Source: Bifidobacterium breve (lineage in GTDB: Bacteria; Acidobacteriota; Vicinamibacteria; Vicinamibacterales; CAVVIG01). From it: a stretch of DNA of 38,572 bases. The stretch covers positions 1 through 38,572 of the forward strand of contig CALQBJ020000008.1 of the NCBI GenBank assembly GCA_943328785.2, in the 5' to 3' direction. The position numbers were made by a program, and so were the translations under genes. This document shows, one piece after another, positions 24,397 to 33,197 of the stretch. The number at the start of each line of letters is the position of its first letter. Within the stretch, counting starts at the first letter, position 1. The notes under the pieces were generated by a model. It saw only the letters and a list, made by a program, of their open reading frames with translations, was not told the origin of the DNA and did not search any database.

Positions 24397-24420
24397 GCCG
24401 ACCTGAAGGTCGGCAGCTAC
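24397..24420 (-). repeat. Dispersed hairpin repeat, copy 2
   Basis: On the minus strand: GTAGCT followed by GCCGACCT-TC-AGGTCGGC. Identical to copy 1 (16518-16541) over 24 positions except for two that are partners in the stem (G/C exchanged for C/G), so pairing is preserved. It lies in the 67-bp gap between convergent genes ending at 24349 and 24417 and could stop transcription from both sides. Confidence 0.75.
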
Positions 24421-25154
24421 GAACGGCTCTCTCGGCGCGAGGGGCAGCGCCCGCTGAGCGGGCACACGGAACAGTGCGGGTCGTCGGCGCAGGTCTGCAC
24501 CGCGTGGTGTCGCAGGTAGAGCGCGGCGCGCCGGTAGGCAGACTCTTCCCTCGGCAGTCCCGCCTCGATCATCCGCCTGATCGGACGCAGTCTCGGCGCC
24601 TTCAACCGCTCCCACCCGCCCGCACTCGCCAGTCGTGACACCAGCCGCGCCACATCGCGGTCGACCGGCATGACGCAGTGCTGCCCGCCGAACAGCAGCA
24701 TCCGGTGGACGCCGCCCTCGCCGAGGCGCGGCACCCTGGCCAGCAGCCGCCGCGCACGTGGCAGTGCGCCACGCACGATCGCGCTGAACGCCGGTTGTCG
24801 CCGGAACCGTTCGACGCCGAGCAGCAGCGCGTGCAGTCGCTGTTCCTGGTACGGCCCCGCCTGGACCAGGGCCGCCGTCAGCCGGCCGCGAGCGGCGCGA
24901 AACATCGCATCGGGGGTGAGTGCGGGAATCCGCAGCAGCGCCGCGTAGGCGGCGTCACGACGGCTGGGAGTGGTGTGCGCGGAGAGCACGTCCCAGACGT
25001 AGTAGCGGAACGGATCGGCGGGCGGCGCTGGCAGCGGTCCGTAGAACCGCTCCAGCGTCGCAATGAGACCCGAGACGGGCAGGCTCGTCAGAGCTTGCCA
25101 ATCTCCTGGTAGAGCACGGCCGACGAGATGATGCCGTTGTGGAAGTTGTCGCAA
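24417..25154 (-). CDS. Endonuclease III-related HhH-GPD DNA glycosylase-like protein
   Basis: A 245-aa protein of the helix-hairpin-helix/GPD superfamily. The start is a TTG at 25154, the only usual start codon I see before the conserved region; it makes a 67-bp overlap with the upstream peptidase gene. LIATLERFYGPLPAPPADPF is the first helix region. The HhH is VPRLGEGGVHRMLLFGG, followed by CVMPVDRDVARLVSRL with the conserved Asp. The C-terminus has CADDPHCSVCPLSGRC, a four-Cys cluster (C-x5-C-x2-C-x5-C) that could bind a [4Fe-4S] centre. The Lys of endonuclease III in GxGRKTA is missing (Gly by my alignment), so it may be a monofunctional glycosylase. DNA base-excision repair is the likely role; substrate unknown. 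Confidence 0.75.
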   Translation of the reverse strand: MRQLPQRHHLVGRALPGDWQALTSLPVSGLIATLERFYGPLPAPPADPFRYYVWDVLSAHTTPSRRDAAYAALLRIPALTPDAMFRAARGRLTAALVQAGPYQEQRLHALLLGVERFRRQPAFSAIVRGALPRARRLLARVPRLGEGGVHRMLLFGGQHCVMPVDRDVARLVSRLASAGGWERLKAPRLRPIRRMIEAGLPREESAYRRAALYLRHHAVQTCADDPHCSVCPLSGRCPSRRESRS

Positions 25155-26455
25155 TCGAGCTTCTCGTTCGGGGCGTGCGCGTTCTCGTCGGGCAGGCCGA
25201 CACCGAACAGCACCGACGGCAGGCCGAGTTCCTCCTGGAACGTCGCCACCACCGGAATCGAGCCACCTTCACGCGTGAACACCGGCGTACGGCCGAAGCC
25301 CTGCTCGATGGCGCGCCCCGCCGCCTGGATGAACTTGTTGTCGAACGACGCCATCCACGGCTTGCCCCCGTGCATGCGCGTCACTTTCACCTCGACGGTC
25401 TTCGGTGCGAGCTTCTGCACGTAGTCCTCGAAGAGCTTCGCGATCGTGTTCGGGTCCTGGTTGGGGACCAGGCGCATGCTCACCTTCGCCATCGACACGG
25501 CCGGTAGCACGGTCTTGGCGCCCGCACCGGTGAAGCCCGAGAGCAGCCCGTTCACCTCGAACGTCGGACGCGCCCAGGTCCGCTCGAGCGTCGTGTAGCC
25601 CGGCTCGCCCTGCACCTTCGGGATGCCGAACGTCTTGCGGTACTGCTTCTCGTTGAACGGGAGCGTGGCCCACGCCTGCCGCTCTTCGTCGGTCAGCGGC
25701 ACCACGTCGTCGTAGAAGCCCGGGATCTTGATCGTGCCGTTGCGCTCCTTCATGCCGGTCAGCATCTGCGCCAGCACGAAGGCGGGGTTGGCCAGCGCGC
25801 CGCCGAAGACGCCCGAGTGCAGGTCGGTGTTGCTACCGCGCACGTCGATCTGGAAGTAGACGAGGCCGCGCAGGCCGTAGCAGATCGAGGGGACACCGCG
25901 CGCGAACATCGCGGAGTCGGAGATGACGACCACGTCGGCCTTCAGCAACTCCTTGTTACCCTTCACGAAGTTGTCGAGGTTGACGCTGCCCACCTCTTCC
26001 TCGCCTTCGAGGATCAGCTTGATGTTCACCGGCAGGCGGCCGTTCTGCTTGAAATGCGCTTCGATCGCCTTCAGGTGCATGAACACCTGCCCCTTGTCGT
26101 CGGCCGAGCCGCGCGCGAAGATCTCGCCGTCGCGGATCGTCGCCTCGAACGGCGGCGACAGCCACAGGTCGAGCGGATCGACCGGCTGCACGTCGTAGTG
26201 GCCGTAGAACAGGATGGTCGGCGCCCCTTCGGCACCCAGCCACTCGCTGTAGACGATGGGGTTGCCCGGCGTCTCGAACAGCTGGACGTTCTGCAGCCCG
26301 ACGCGCCGCATCTCGTCACCGCACCACTCCGCGCAGCGCCGCACGTCGCCCGCGTGTTCGGGCAGCGCGCTGATGCTCGGGATGGCGAGCAGCGCCTTCA
26401 GTTCCTCGAGGTAGCGTTCGCGGTTGACGTTGATGAAATCGATGACGTTGTTCAT
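25088..26455 (-). CDS. M20-family dipeptidase/metallopeptidase
   Basis: A 455-aa zinc-dependent peptidase of family M20. Metal ligands are visible: GHYDVQP (H86, D88), GSADDKG (D119), GEEEVGS (E152/E153), and a late HAPNEKLD with the C-terminal His. The dimerisation domain is in between (FQIDVRGSNTDLHSGVFGG). Length and motifs match the carnosinase-like dipeptidases (PepV/DapE-related). I choose the ATG at 26455; a GTG at 26479 that overlaps the MBL stop (GTGA) would add eight residues and is the alternative. It lies within a minus-strand run with the MBL hydrolase and a secreted hydrolase. Role: intracellular peptide turnover. Confidence 0.94.
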   Translation of the reverse strand: MNNVIDFINVNRERYLEELKALLAIPSISALPEHAGDVRRCAEWCGDEMRRVGLQNVQLFETPGNPIVYSEWLGAEGAPTILFYGHYDVQPVDPLDLWLSPPFEATIRDGEIFARGSADDKGQVFMHLKAIEAHFKQNGRLPVNIKLILEGEEEVGSVNLDNFVKGNKELLKADVVVISDSAMFARGVPSICYGLRGLVYFQIDVRGSNTDLHSGVFGGALANPAFVLAQMLTGMKERNGTIKIPGFYDDVVPLTDEERQAWATLPFNEKQYRKTFGIPKVQGEPGYTTLERTWARPTFEVNGLLSGFTGAGAKTVLPAVSMAKVSMRLVPNQDPNTIAKLFEDYVQKLAPKTVEVKVTRMHGGKPWMASFDNKFIQAAGRAIEQGFGRTPVFTREGGSIPVVATFQEELGLPSVLFGVGLPDENAHAPNEKLDCDNFHNGIISSAVLYQEIGKL

Positions 26456-26475
26456 GGCGTGCAGGTACTCCAGGG

Positions 26476-27294
26476 TCACGGGGCGACGTCGGCCGACCAC
26501 TGGCCGTGCGCGACGAAGGCCCGTCCCTCGCGTCTGAGCTTCTCGAGATGCGCGCGCACGGTCTCGTGCGCGGCCGGCATCAGAGCCGGAGTCAGACCAT
26601 GATAGATGGATTCGGTGACCGCCTGCACCGTCCGAGGCCCGGAGGCCAGCGCGGTCAGCACCTGCCCCTCCCGCACCAGCCGGTGTTCGATAGACCGCCG
26701 CAGGAAGCGCTCGGGCTCGTGAATGGCCGGACCGTGGGCCGGCAGCAACCGCGTCGGCTGCAGCGCGCGGATGCGCTCGAGCGAGACCAGATACTCGCCG
26801 AGATCGCCGCCGCGGCTGGGAATCATTACCGACCCGGTCGCCATCACCAGGTCGCCCGCAAACAGCGTCCCGCTCCGCTCATGCCAGAACGCCACATGGT
26901 CCGGCGAGTGCCCCGGTGTGTGCACCGCCACGAGGCTGTCGCCGCCCAACTCGATGCGTGAGCCGTCGTGCAGCGCCTGCCAGTCGACGGGGAACCGCTC
27001 GTCCTGCCCTGGCCACGCCTTCTTGTGGAACGTCGCGTGCGGGTGCGCGTCGCGAATGCTGGTGGCGCCCATCGCATGGTCGCTGTGGGCGTGCGTGACC
27101 AGCACCCGCTCCAGCCGCGCCCGGCGCTGCCGCAGGTGCGAGCCGAGCAGGTCGAGGTGCTCGGGCCGCCCCTGGCCGGCATCAATCAGGACTGCGGCAC
27201 CGGTCGTCGCCGTCAGCAGGTAGGTGTTGTTGCCGTCGCCGGTCAGCGGACCGGGGTTGTGGGCCGGTACCACGATCGGCGTGAAGGTGGGCAC
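26476..27294 (-). CDS. MBL-fold metallo-hydrolase, LACTB2-like
   Basis: A 272-aa metallo-beta-lactamase fold protein. The metal-binding motif THAHSDHAMGA supplies H68, H70, D72 and H73. Further ligands are in HTPGHSPDHV, AGDLVM and PAHGP. A C-terminal helical winged-helix-like domain (RFLRRSIEHRLVREGQVLTAL, HLEKLRREG) is the LACTB2 pattern, a family with ribonuclease or thioester/glyoxalase-like members. The start is a GTG at 27294, 6 nt after the stop of the secreted hydrolase gene, so it is cotranscribed. Function beyond hydrolase is not decidable from sequence. Confidence 0.92.
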   Translation of the reverse strand: MPTFTPIVVPAHNPGPLTGDGNNTYLLTATTGAAVLIDAGQGRPEHLDLLGSHLRQRRARLERVLVTHAHSDHAMGATSIRDAHPHATFHKKAWPGQDERFPVDWQALHDGSRIELGGDSLVAVHTPGHSPDHVAFWHERSGTLFAGDLVMATGSVMIPSRGGDLGEYLVSLERIRALQPTRLLPAHGPAIHEPERFLRRSIEHRLVREGQVLTALASGPRTVQAVTESIYHGLTPALMPAAHETVRAHLEKLRREGRAFVAHGQWSADVAP

Positions 27295-27300
27295 GGCGTG

Positions 27301-28566
27301 CTAGCGACTGGCCTGGTGGTCAAGCGTCAGCCCGACCGACGTGCGCGGCAGGAACCCCTTGAAGTCGCCGTTCGCCTCCCGCCCGAAGTAGGCCAGGCGG
27401 TCCTGCTGTCCCTTCAGGTAGAGCTCGAAGAAGGCGGTCGCGAAGTGATCGAGGATGTTGTTCATCCTGACGCTGTCCCACACCGCATCGGCGTAATGCA
27501 CGAAGGGGTACGACTTCAGCGTCTCCGAGTAGCGATAGGTCTCGATCGGCGCCGGAATCGGCGCGCCCGCGTTGTGGTTGGCGTTGATGAACGTCAGCAG
27601 CCAGCGCTCGGCATGCACGGCACCTTCGTAGATAGCCTTGGTGCCACGCTCGTACTGTGCGACGTTGTCATTGCTCCCGGCCACGAACAGCACCGGGGTC
27701 CGGATGCCCGCCAGCCCGGTCGCGTCCCAGAAGCCGTTCTGCATGCCCCACGGTGCCACCGCGATCGCCGCCTTGATGCGCGGGTCGATCGTCTTCTGGT
27801 AGTCAGAATTCGCAGCGGTCCGCTGCGCGAGCAGACGGTTCGGCGGTGCGTTGTTGGCCGTCACCGCCGCGTCGGCATAGGCGCCGCCGATGACGTTCAC
27901 CAACCCGTAGCCGCCCATCGAGTAGCCGACGATGCCGGTCTTCGAGTCGTCGACAATACCGGCGAGGAAGTGCCCGCTCCCCGTGCGGCCGAGCCTCGCA
28001 ACTTCGTTCAGCACGAACAACTGATCAAAGGCGCGGTTGTACAGCGTGCTGCCGAACGCCTGCTGGTCGTCGTAGGTGCTGTCCGGATGATCGATGGCGA
28101 CGACGACGAAGCCGATCGTCGCGAGGTGCTCGCACAGGTGACTCATCAGGAACCGGTTACCAGGGTAGCCGTGCGAGACGATGACGAGCGGAAACGCGCC
28201 ATCGGTGGTGACCGGTGCCGCGCCACGGACGGCGCGCCCATACAGCACCGCGGTGACCGACGGATCGCGCGTGACGACGCGCGTCGCGCCGCCTGATTGC
28301 TGCCCCGGTGCCAGCTTCGCCGGATACCACGCCTCGAGCACGAGCCGCCGATCGTACCGGGCATTCGGCGCGCCCTCCGTCGTATGGACGACATCGACGC
28401 GGTTGCGGTCGGTGACGTCGAACGTCTGGACGCCGATGGTGTAGGGCCCGTGCTTCGCGAGTTCGGGCGCGAACGGCGCCACCATGTCGATGCGGTTCGT
28501 CTGGGCGACGGCCATCGAGGCGACAGCCAGGCAGGCAACGAGGACGGCGGTCAGGCGAAAGCGCAT
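27301..28566 (-). CDS. Secreted alpha/beta hydrolase (dienelactone/PAF-acetylhydrolase-like)
   Basis: A 421-aa exported protein: signal peptide MRFRLTAVLVACLAVASMAVAQ. The fold is that of large alpha/beta hydrolases: VIVSHGYPGNRFLMSHLCEHLA, VAIDHPDS, the nucleophile elbow GIVGYSMGGYG with catalytic Ser, LFVAGSNDNVA and a late NANHNAG with a candidate His. Similar proteins are annotated as acetylhydrolase or dienelactone hydrolase; the substrate is unknown. The ATG at 28566 has GGAG 8 nt upstream. A TAGAAT hexamer lies 19 nt before the start, so it probably has its own promoter within the 32-bp gap after the barrel gene. Confidence 0.88.
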   Translation of the reverse strand: MRFRLTAVLVACLAVASMAVAQTNRIDMVAPFAPELAKHGPYTIGVQTFDVTDRNRVDVVHTTEGAPNARYDRRLVLEAWYPAKLAPGQQSGGATRVVTRDPSVTAVLYGRAVRGAAPVTTDGAFPLVIVSHGYPGNRFLMSHLCEHLATIGFVVVAIDHPDSTYDDQQAFGSTLYNRAFDQLFVLNEVARLGRTGSGHFLAGIVDDSKTGIVGYSMGGYGLVNVIGGAYADAAVTANNAPPNRLLAQRTAANSDYQKTIDPRIKAAIAVAPWGMQNGFWDATGLAGIRTPVLFVAGSNDNVAQYERGTKAIYEGAVHAERWLLTFINANHNAGAPIPAPIETYRYSETLKSYPFVHYADAVWDSVRMNNILDHFATAFFELYLKGQQDRLAYFGREANGDFKGFLPRTSVGLTLDHQASR

Positions 28567-28585
28567 GCAGAGTTCTCCGAGCGGA

Positions 28586-28591
28586 ATTCTA
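28586..28591 (-). promoter_or_regulatory. -10-like TAGAAT upstream of the secreted hydrolase gene
   Basis: Minus-strand TAGAAT, 19 nt before the ATG at 28566, with a predicted leader of about 12 nt that just includes the GGAG ribosome-binding site. No good -35. Confidence 0.35.
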
Positions 28592-28598
28592 GTGCGAA

Positions 28599-29843
28599 TC
28601 AGAAGCTGTAGCGCAGCGACAGCGTCAGGTTGGAGTTCCGGCGGTACTGACCGAGGAAGTCGTCGGACCGGCCCGCGAGGACGACGCCGGACACCGTCGC
28701 GCGCCAGTGCGCGCCGCGTGCCTGCGAATACTCGCCCTTCACGTAGACCCCGTGGCCGTTCTGGCGCACCGCGCTCTCGAGCGTCACGCTGCGGTTGGAA
28801 TCGACGGTATACGACGCGCGAGCCACGACCGCCCGCGTGAGCCCGCGGTCCGGCGCAAACGGCGTCGGCACCCGGCGCGTCGTCACCACCTCGCCGGCGT
28901 AGCCGCCGAGCAACAGCCACTCGCCGGTCTGCCGTTCCACCTGCACGACATACAGCACGTAGTCGTCGGCGTTGCTGTCGCGCGCCCGGAACACCGCAGC
29001 CTCGCCTTTCAGCGTGAACCAGCGCGTCGGCCAGGCGGCATCGGCGCCGAATGAGCGCACGCGTGGATAGTCGCGCAGCAGCAGCAGATCGCGCACCGTG
29101 GCGGCAGGCACGGCGACGAGGTTCGGCAGGTGGTTGATGCCGTCGAAGCCCGACACCGAGAACTCATAGCCGTCTCCCGTGTGACTCCATCGTGCGCCGA
29201 CCTGGTCGCGCGTCGGCAGCGCCAGCGCCGACGGCAGCAGCCGTACGCCGTCCGAGCCAGTGGGCCGCACGGTCCACCGCTGGTCCACGAGCGGCAGGCG
29301 GCTGGGGGTGAAGCGCGGCTGCCACACGACGTCGAGCGTCTCGGCCCCCCGCTGCGCCACGATGCGTGCGGCCGGCACGGCGAGGAACCCCGCGTCGATC
29401 ACGGTGAGGAAGTCGCGCGGCGCGAAGTGATCGGTCGGCGTGACGATGTCGGCCTTGCCCCAGCGGATGAACTGCTTGCCGACGTCGATGGTGAGCGGAC
29501 CACGGGTCACCGTGGCGGTCAGGCGGCGTACGCCCAGCATCGGGCGCCGCTCGCGCCGGTCGCCGAGGTCCAGCCGCCAGACGCGCTCCACCTGCGCGTG
29601 CGTGTTGCCACGCACCTCGACGCCGCCGGCGACCTGCAACCACCGACGAGGCCGCGCGAACAGCTCCTCGCGCACGAGCACATCAAGGGTCGCCTGCGTA
29701 CGGTCGCCAGGCGCCGCCTGCGGAAACAGCGCGAGCCCGACGTCGACAACACCCCGCTGCGTCAGCGACTGCGCACCGGCCGGCGCGGCACACGTCAGGC
29801 ACAGCGCGAGCGCGCAGCAGCCGATGCGGACGCGCCGGGTCAT
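28599..29843 (-). CDS. Predicted outer-membrane beta-barrel protein of a Lol-like system
   Basis: A 414-aa protein with signal peptide MTRRVRIGCCALALCLTCAAPAGA and a sequence of alternating amphipathic strands ending in Arg-Tyr-Ser-Phe, a C-terminal aromatic residue typical of BAM-assembled barrels. LGVRRLTATVTRGPLTIDVGKQFIRWGKADIVTPTDHFAPRDF is the most conserved-looking region and recalls alginate-export/DUF1302-like barrels, but I cannot name the family. It overlaps the LolA-like gene upstream (ATGA) and is the last gene of the ABC-permease-LolA operon. Its likely job is receiving or passing the exported lipid or lipoprotein at the outer membrane; that is inference from context. Confidence 0.78.
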   Translation of the reverse strand: MTRRVRIGCCALALCLTCAAPAGAQSLTQRGVVDVGLALFPQAAPGDRTQATLDVLVREELFARPRRWLQVAGGVEVRGNTHAQVERVWRLDLGDRRERRPMLGVRRLTATVTRGPLTIDVGKQFIRWGKADIVTPTDHFAPRDFLTVIDAGFLAVPAARIVAQRGAETLDVVWQPRFTPSRLPLVDQRWTVRPTGSDGVRLLPSALALPTRDQVGARWSHTGDGYEFSVSGFDGINHLPNLVAVPAATVRDLLLLRDYPRVRSFGADAAWPTRWFTLKGEAAVFRARDSNADDYVLYVVQVERQTGEWLLLGGYAGEVVTTRRVPTPFAPDRGLTRAVVARASYTVDSNRSVTLESAVRQNGHGVYVKGEYSQARGAHWRATVSGVVLAGRSDDFLGQYRRNSNLTLSLRYSF

Positions 29844-30652
29844 TGGCGGCGAATCGCCTGGAGGGTGAAGTCGTCCTCTTTCATCGGGACGTTGTACTGC
29901 AGCTTGTCGAGCGTGAGGCGCGTGCGGCTGTTGCGCTTCACGTCGGTCATCTCGAGCTGCTTCGCCGTCCAGATCCCCTGCACGTTCTGGATGTCGAGGT
30001 AGTTCAGCCGCCGCACCACCTGGTCCTTCACGAGGTTCTCGATGCGGGCGCACGCGTAGTTGTCCTTGCGGATCCAGACGGTCGACGTCGTGTACTGCGA
30101 CGACTTGCCCTGCCGGGGCGTCGACTGGATCTTCCACATCGCCACACCGTCGAGCGAGTCGTCGCCGAGCAGCGCGTAGTCGTACTGATCGACATCGCGC
30201 TCCTCGAGGTCCTCGAAGCTGAAGTCGGTACCGAAGAAGCGGGTCGAGCGGTCCTGCAGGGCGATGCGGCGATCGCGCTCGATCGCTGGTGTCCACATCC
30301 ACTGGTCGGAGGCACGGTCCGGATGGTTCACGACCAGCAGCGCGACGCCCTTCACCTCGGCCGGCTGCGTGAAGCGCAGCACCATGCGGCTGGCGCCGTG
30401 CGAGCCGAGACGTTCGAGCATCCAGCGCTTGTCCGACACCTTGCCCTTCGCGTCGAACACCTGCAGCACGCCTTCATAGCGCTGCGATGCCGCCTGCGTC
30501 CGCTGCTGCGACTCCTCGACGATCTGCCGCGCGTTGTCCGCGGCTCGCACGTGCGGCGCGAGGCTCGACAGCAGCGCGCACACGACAAGCCACACGCCGG
30601 CGCGGCGGGGCGTCGAGGCGAGGGGCACGCGCACGATCTTGACGTCACTCAT
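29840..30652 (-). CDS. LolA-like outer membrane lipoprotein-sorting protein
   Basis: A 270-aa periplasmic carrier-type protein. A signal/anchor segment is at about 17-38 (GVWLVVCALLSSLAPHVRA). The mature part starts DNARQIVEESQQRTQA and shows the LolA-like half-barrel pattern: YEGVLQVFDAKGKVSDKRW, SRMVLRFTQPAEVKGVALLVVNH, RASDQWMWTPAIERDRRI, FFGTDFSFEDLEERDVDQYDY, and YACARIENLVKDQVVRRLNYLD. This is the family annotated 'outer membrane lipoprotein-sorting protein'. It overlaps the permease gene by 8 nt, with the start at 30652. It presumably picks up a lipid cargo from the ABC permease and delivers it to the barrel protein. Confidence 0.87.
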   Translation of the reverse strand: MSDVKIVRVPLASTPRRAGVWLVVCALLSSLAPHVRAADNARQIVEESQQRTQAASQRYEGVLQVFDAKGKVSDKRWMLERLGSHGASRMVLRFTQPAEVKGVALLVVNHPDRASDQWMWTPAIERDRRIALQDRSTRFFGTDFSFEDLEERDVDQYDYALLGDDSLDGVAMWKIQSTPRQGKSSQYTTSTVWIRKDNYACARIENLVKDQVVRRLNYLDIQNVQGIWTAKQLEMTDVKRNSRTRLTLDKLQYNVPMKEDDFTLQAIRRQ

Positions 30653-33197
30653 ATTCCAGTGCCTCCACAAGCGAGCCGCGCACGGCCGATTCCGCCGGCC
30701 AGAGCGCCGCCACGAACGCCGACCCGAGCATCGTCGGGATCAGATATAGCGCCACCCGGTACGGGAACACGTAGTCGAGCCGCATCCCCGCGATGTCGTG
30801 ATGGACGATCTGCAGGATGTAGTACAGGTTCACGGCACCGAAGGCGAGCCCGAGAATGAGCCCGAGCAGGCCGATGGTCAGCGCTTCCATCCAGATGGTG
30901 CGGCGGATCTGCGCCCGCAGTCCGCCCACGGCCTGCAGCACGCCGAGTTCGCGGCGACGATCGGTAATCGACACGGTCAGGGTGTTGACGATGCCGAGGA
31001 TGGCGACGAGGACCGCCACCGCGATCTGCACCGACGACAGGCTGAACCACTGGTCGGTGACGCGCAGGATGTAGTCCTTCAGTTCGCGGTTGGTCAGCAC
31101 GAACACCTGCCGCTGGCCGGCGTAACGCTCGAGCACGCGCGCCTTCACGTCCGGCACCTGCGCCCAGGGCTGCAGGTAGACGCGGAAGACGTTGATGGTG
31201 TCGTCGTGCCAGTAGTGCTCGAACAGCGTCCGGTCCATCAGGATCGTGCCCTGCTGGTCCGAGTAGTCGACGACCACACCGACGATCGGCACGCGAATGA
31301 CGCCGTGCGGCGCGTCGATCTCGAACAGGTCACCGAGGGTCAGCCGCTGCAGTTCCGCCAGGTTATCGGACAGGATGACACCGCGCCCCTCATGCGTCTC
31401 GCGCCACATCGTCGACGGGTCGCCGGCGACAGGCGTCGCGTGCACGGTCTCGGACAGGCTGAGCGTGTCGGTCGCCACGATCATCACCGGCGTACCGCGA
31501 TAGACAATGCGGGCATTGCGTACCGCCTGCACACGGGCGATGCCGTCGATCTGCTCGAGTTCGCCGGCCATCTCTGGCGGGAAACGCAGCGTGCGAATCA
31601 CGATGTCCTGCGAGGGGGCGATGAACAGGTCGGGGTTCAGCGCGCCGTCCATCCAGACGATGATCGAGTCGTAGCTGGCGCGGGCCATGCCGCCGAAGGC
31701 CACGACGAGCGCCAGCGACAGCATCACGGCCGCGACGCTGGCCGACGTGCGGCGCGGCGTCTGGATGAGGCTGTCGGCCGCGAGAGCGCCTTCGACCGGA
31801 CGCATGAACCGGAGCACCGGGCGCAGCAGGCGCGACAGGCCGAGCGACAGCAGCGGTCCGAGCAGCAGCACCATCACGACGACGAGGGCGTAGCCGACAT
31901 AGAAGACCAGGCGCGACTGCGACGTGAACAGGCACGCCACCGAGATCGCCGCGAGCACCACCGCGGCCACGGCGCGGACGCGGCTCTCGCCGGCGGACAG
32001 CACCTGATACTTGCCCTTCTGCAGCGCCTGCACCGGATCGACCGCGGCGGCCTGCCGCGCCGGGATCAGCGCGGCGATGATGCTGGTGGTGACGCCGATG
32101 AGCAGGGCTCCGACGAGGACGAGCGGGTCGGACGCAATGTCGTCGGCGCGCTGCGCCACACCGTAGACGTCGCGCATCAGCGCACCGATCGTGACCGCGA
32201 TCCCGCGGGCCAGCACCAGGCCGACCAGGACGCCGGCGGCTGAGCCGACCAGGCCGGTGATCGCACTCTCGCCGAGGAAGAGCGCGCGGATCTGTCCGCG
32301 GGTGGCGCCGAGCGCGCGCAGGATGCCGATCTCCGAGCGCCGCTGCGTCACGGCGATCGAGAACGCGTTGTAGATGATGAACATCCCGATGAACAGCGCG
32401 AACAGGCTGGAGATGTTGATCATCATGCCGTAGGCGGCGGTCATCGCCTCGAACTGCTGGCCGCGGTTGGCCGGCGCGTCCACCTGGAAGCCGGGTCCAA
32501 GCAGGGTGCGCAGTTCGGTCTGCGCCTCGGCGATCGTGCGCCCTTCGCGGACGGAGAGATCGATGCGGTCGAACGTGCGGCCACGGCCGAACATCTTCTG
32601 CGCGGCATAGATATCCATCACCGCAAGGTTGCCGCCAAAGGCCGACGCCAGGCCGGACGAGGCCATGATGCCGCGGACGGTGAAGCGGCGCTCGCCCATC
32701 GCCGTGCCGAGCGCAAGCTGACTGCCGGTGGCGATACCGTGCGCGTCGGCGAACAGCTTCGTGAGGATGAGGGAGTCGGCCTGCGCGAGGAACACGAGCG
32801 GGTCGTCGATCACCGCGTCGTCGCCCTCTTCGAGGTCGTAGTCGCGAAGGCTGCGGTCGCCGGTCATGTCGGTGCCGAGCACCAGCAGGCTGCCGGCGCC
32901 GGCGATGCCGGTGTCGACCACCGCCTCGATTGCCGGCACGGCCACAGCCACCGTCGCCGCACCTTGCACGGTCTCGAGCACTTCCTCGTTGAACCCGGTC
33001 TCACCGGCGGTGATCTGCAGTTCCGTCTTGCCGGCGATCTGGTCGACCGTGTGGTTGAAGGCGAACAGCACGCTCTGGTTGGCCGTGTGCATACCGACGA
33101 ACACGGCCACGCCGAGCACGATGCCGGCGGTCGTCAACAGCGTCCGCAGGATGTGCTTGCGGAAGTACGGCCAGCTGATGAGCCGCAGGAGCATCAT
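30645..33197 (-). CDS. FtsX/MacB-type ABC transporter permease, double-length
   Basis: An 850-aa inner-membrane permease with two FtsX units. The N-terminal part is LRTLLTTAGIVLGVAVFVGM, then a periplasmic MacB-like domain (about 45-270). The first three-helix FtsX block has SEIGILRALGATRGQIRALFLGESAITGLVG, then a second membrane entry near 480 with another periplasmic domain. The final FtsX block is RRELGVLQAVGGLRAQIRRTIWMEALTIGLLG. LolC/E and MacB have four TM helices; this has roughly eight to ten, as in the 'FtsX-like permease' long forms. ATGA overlap with the ATPase gene. It extrudes substrate from the outer leaflet of the inner membrane, probably a lipid or lipoprotein. Confidence 0.92.
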   Translation of the reverse strand: MMLLRLISWPYFRKHILRTLLTTAGIVLGVAVFVGMHTANQSVLFAFNHTVDQIAGKTELQITAGETGFNEEVLETVQGAATVAVAVPAIEAVVDTGIAGAGSLLVLGTDMTGDRSLRDYDLEEGDDAVIDDPLVFLAQADSLILTKLFADAHGIATGSQLALGTAMGERRFTVRGIMASSGLASAFGGNLAVMDIYAAQKMFGRGRTFDRIDLSVREGRTIAEAQTELRTLLGPGFQVDAPANRGQQFEAMTAAYGMMINISSLFALFIGMFIIYNAFSIAVTQRRSEIGILRALGATRGQIRALFLGESAITGLVGSAAGVLVGLVLARGIAVTIGALMRDVYGVAQRADDIASDPLVLVGALLIGVTTSIIAALIPARQAAAVDPVQALQKGKYQVLSAGESRVRAVAAVVLAAISVACLFTSQSRLVFYVGYALVVVMVLLLGPLLSLGLSRLLRPVLRFMRPVEGALAADSLIQTPRRTSASVAAVMLSLALVVAFGGMARASYDSIIVWMDGALNPDLFIAPSQDIVIRTLRFPPEMAGELEQIDGIARVQAVRNARIVYRGTPVMIVATDTLSLSETVHATPVAGDPSTMWRETHEGRGVILSDNLAELQRLTLGDLFEIDAPHGVIRVPIVGVVVDYSDQQGTILMDRTLFEHYWHDDTINVFRVYLQPWAQVPDVKARVLERYAGQRQVFVLTNRELKDYILRVTDQWFSLSSVQIAVAVLVAILGIVNTLTVSITDRRRELGVLQAVGGLRAQIRRTIWMEALTIGLLGLILGLAFGAVNLYYILQIVHHDIAGMRLDYVFPYRVALYLIPTMLGSAFVAALWPAESAVRGSLVEALEYE

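Noticed and set aside
29844-30302. Extending the beta-barrel gene upstream to about 30302
   Set aside because: The extension is out-of-frame reading of the LolA-like gene and would bury the signal peptide that starts at 29843.
29130-32243. Long plus-strand frames opposite the LolA-like and permease genes (290, 338 and 481 codons)
   Set aside because: Composition typical of antisense frames; the minus strand shows clear motifs throughout.
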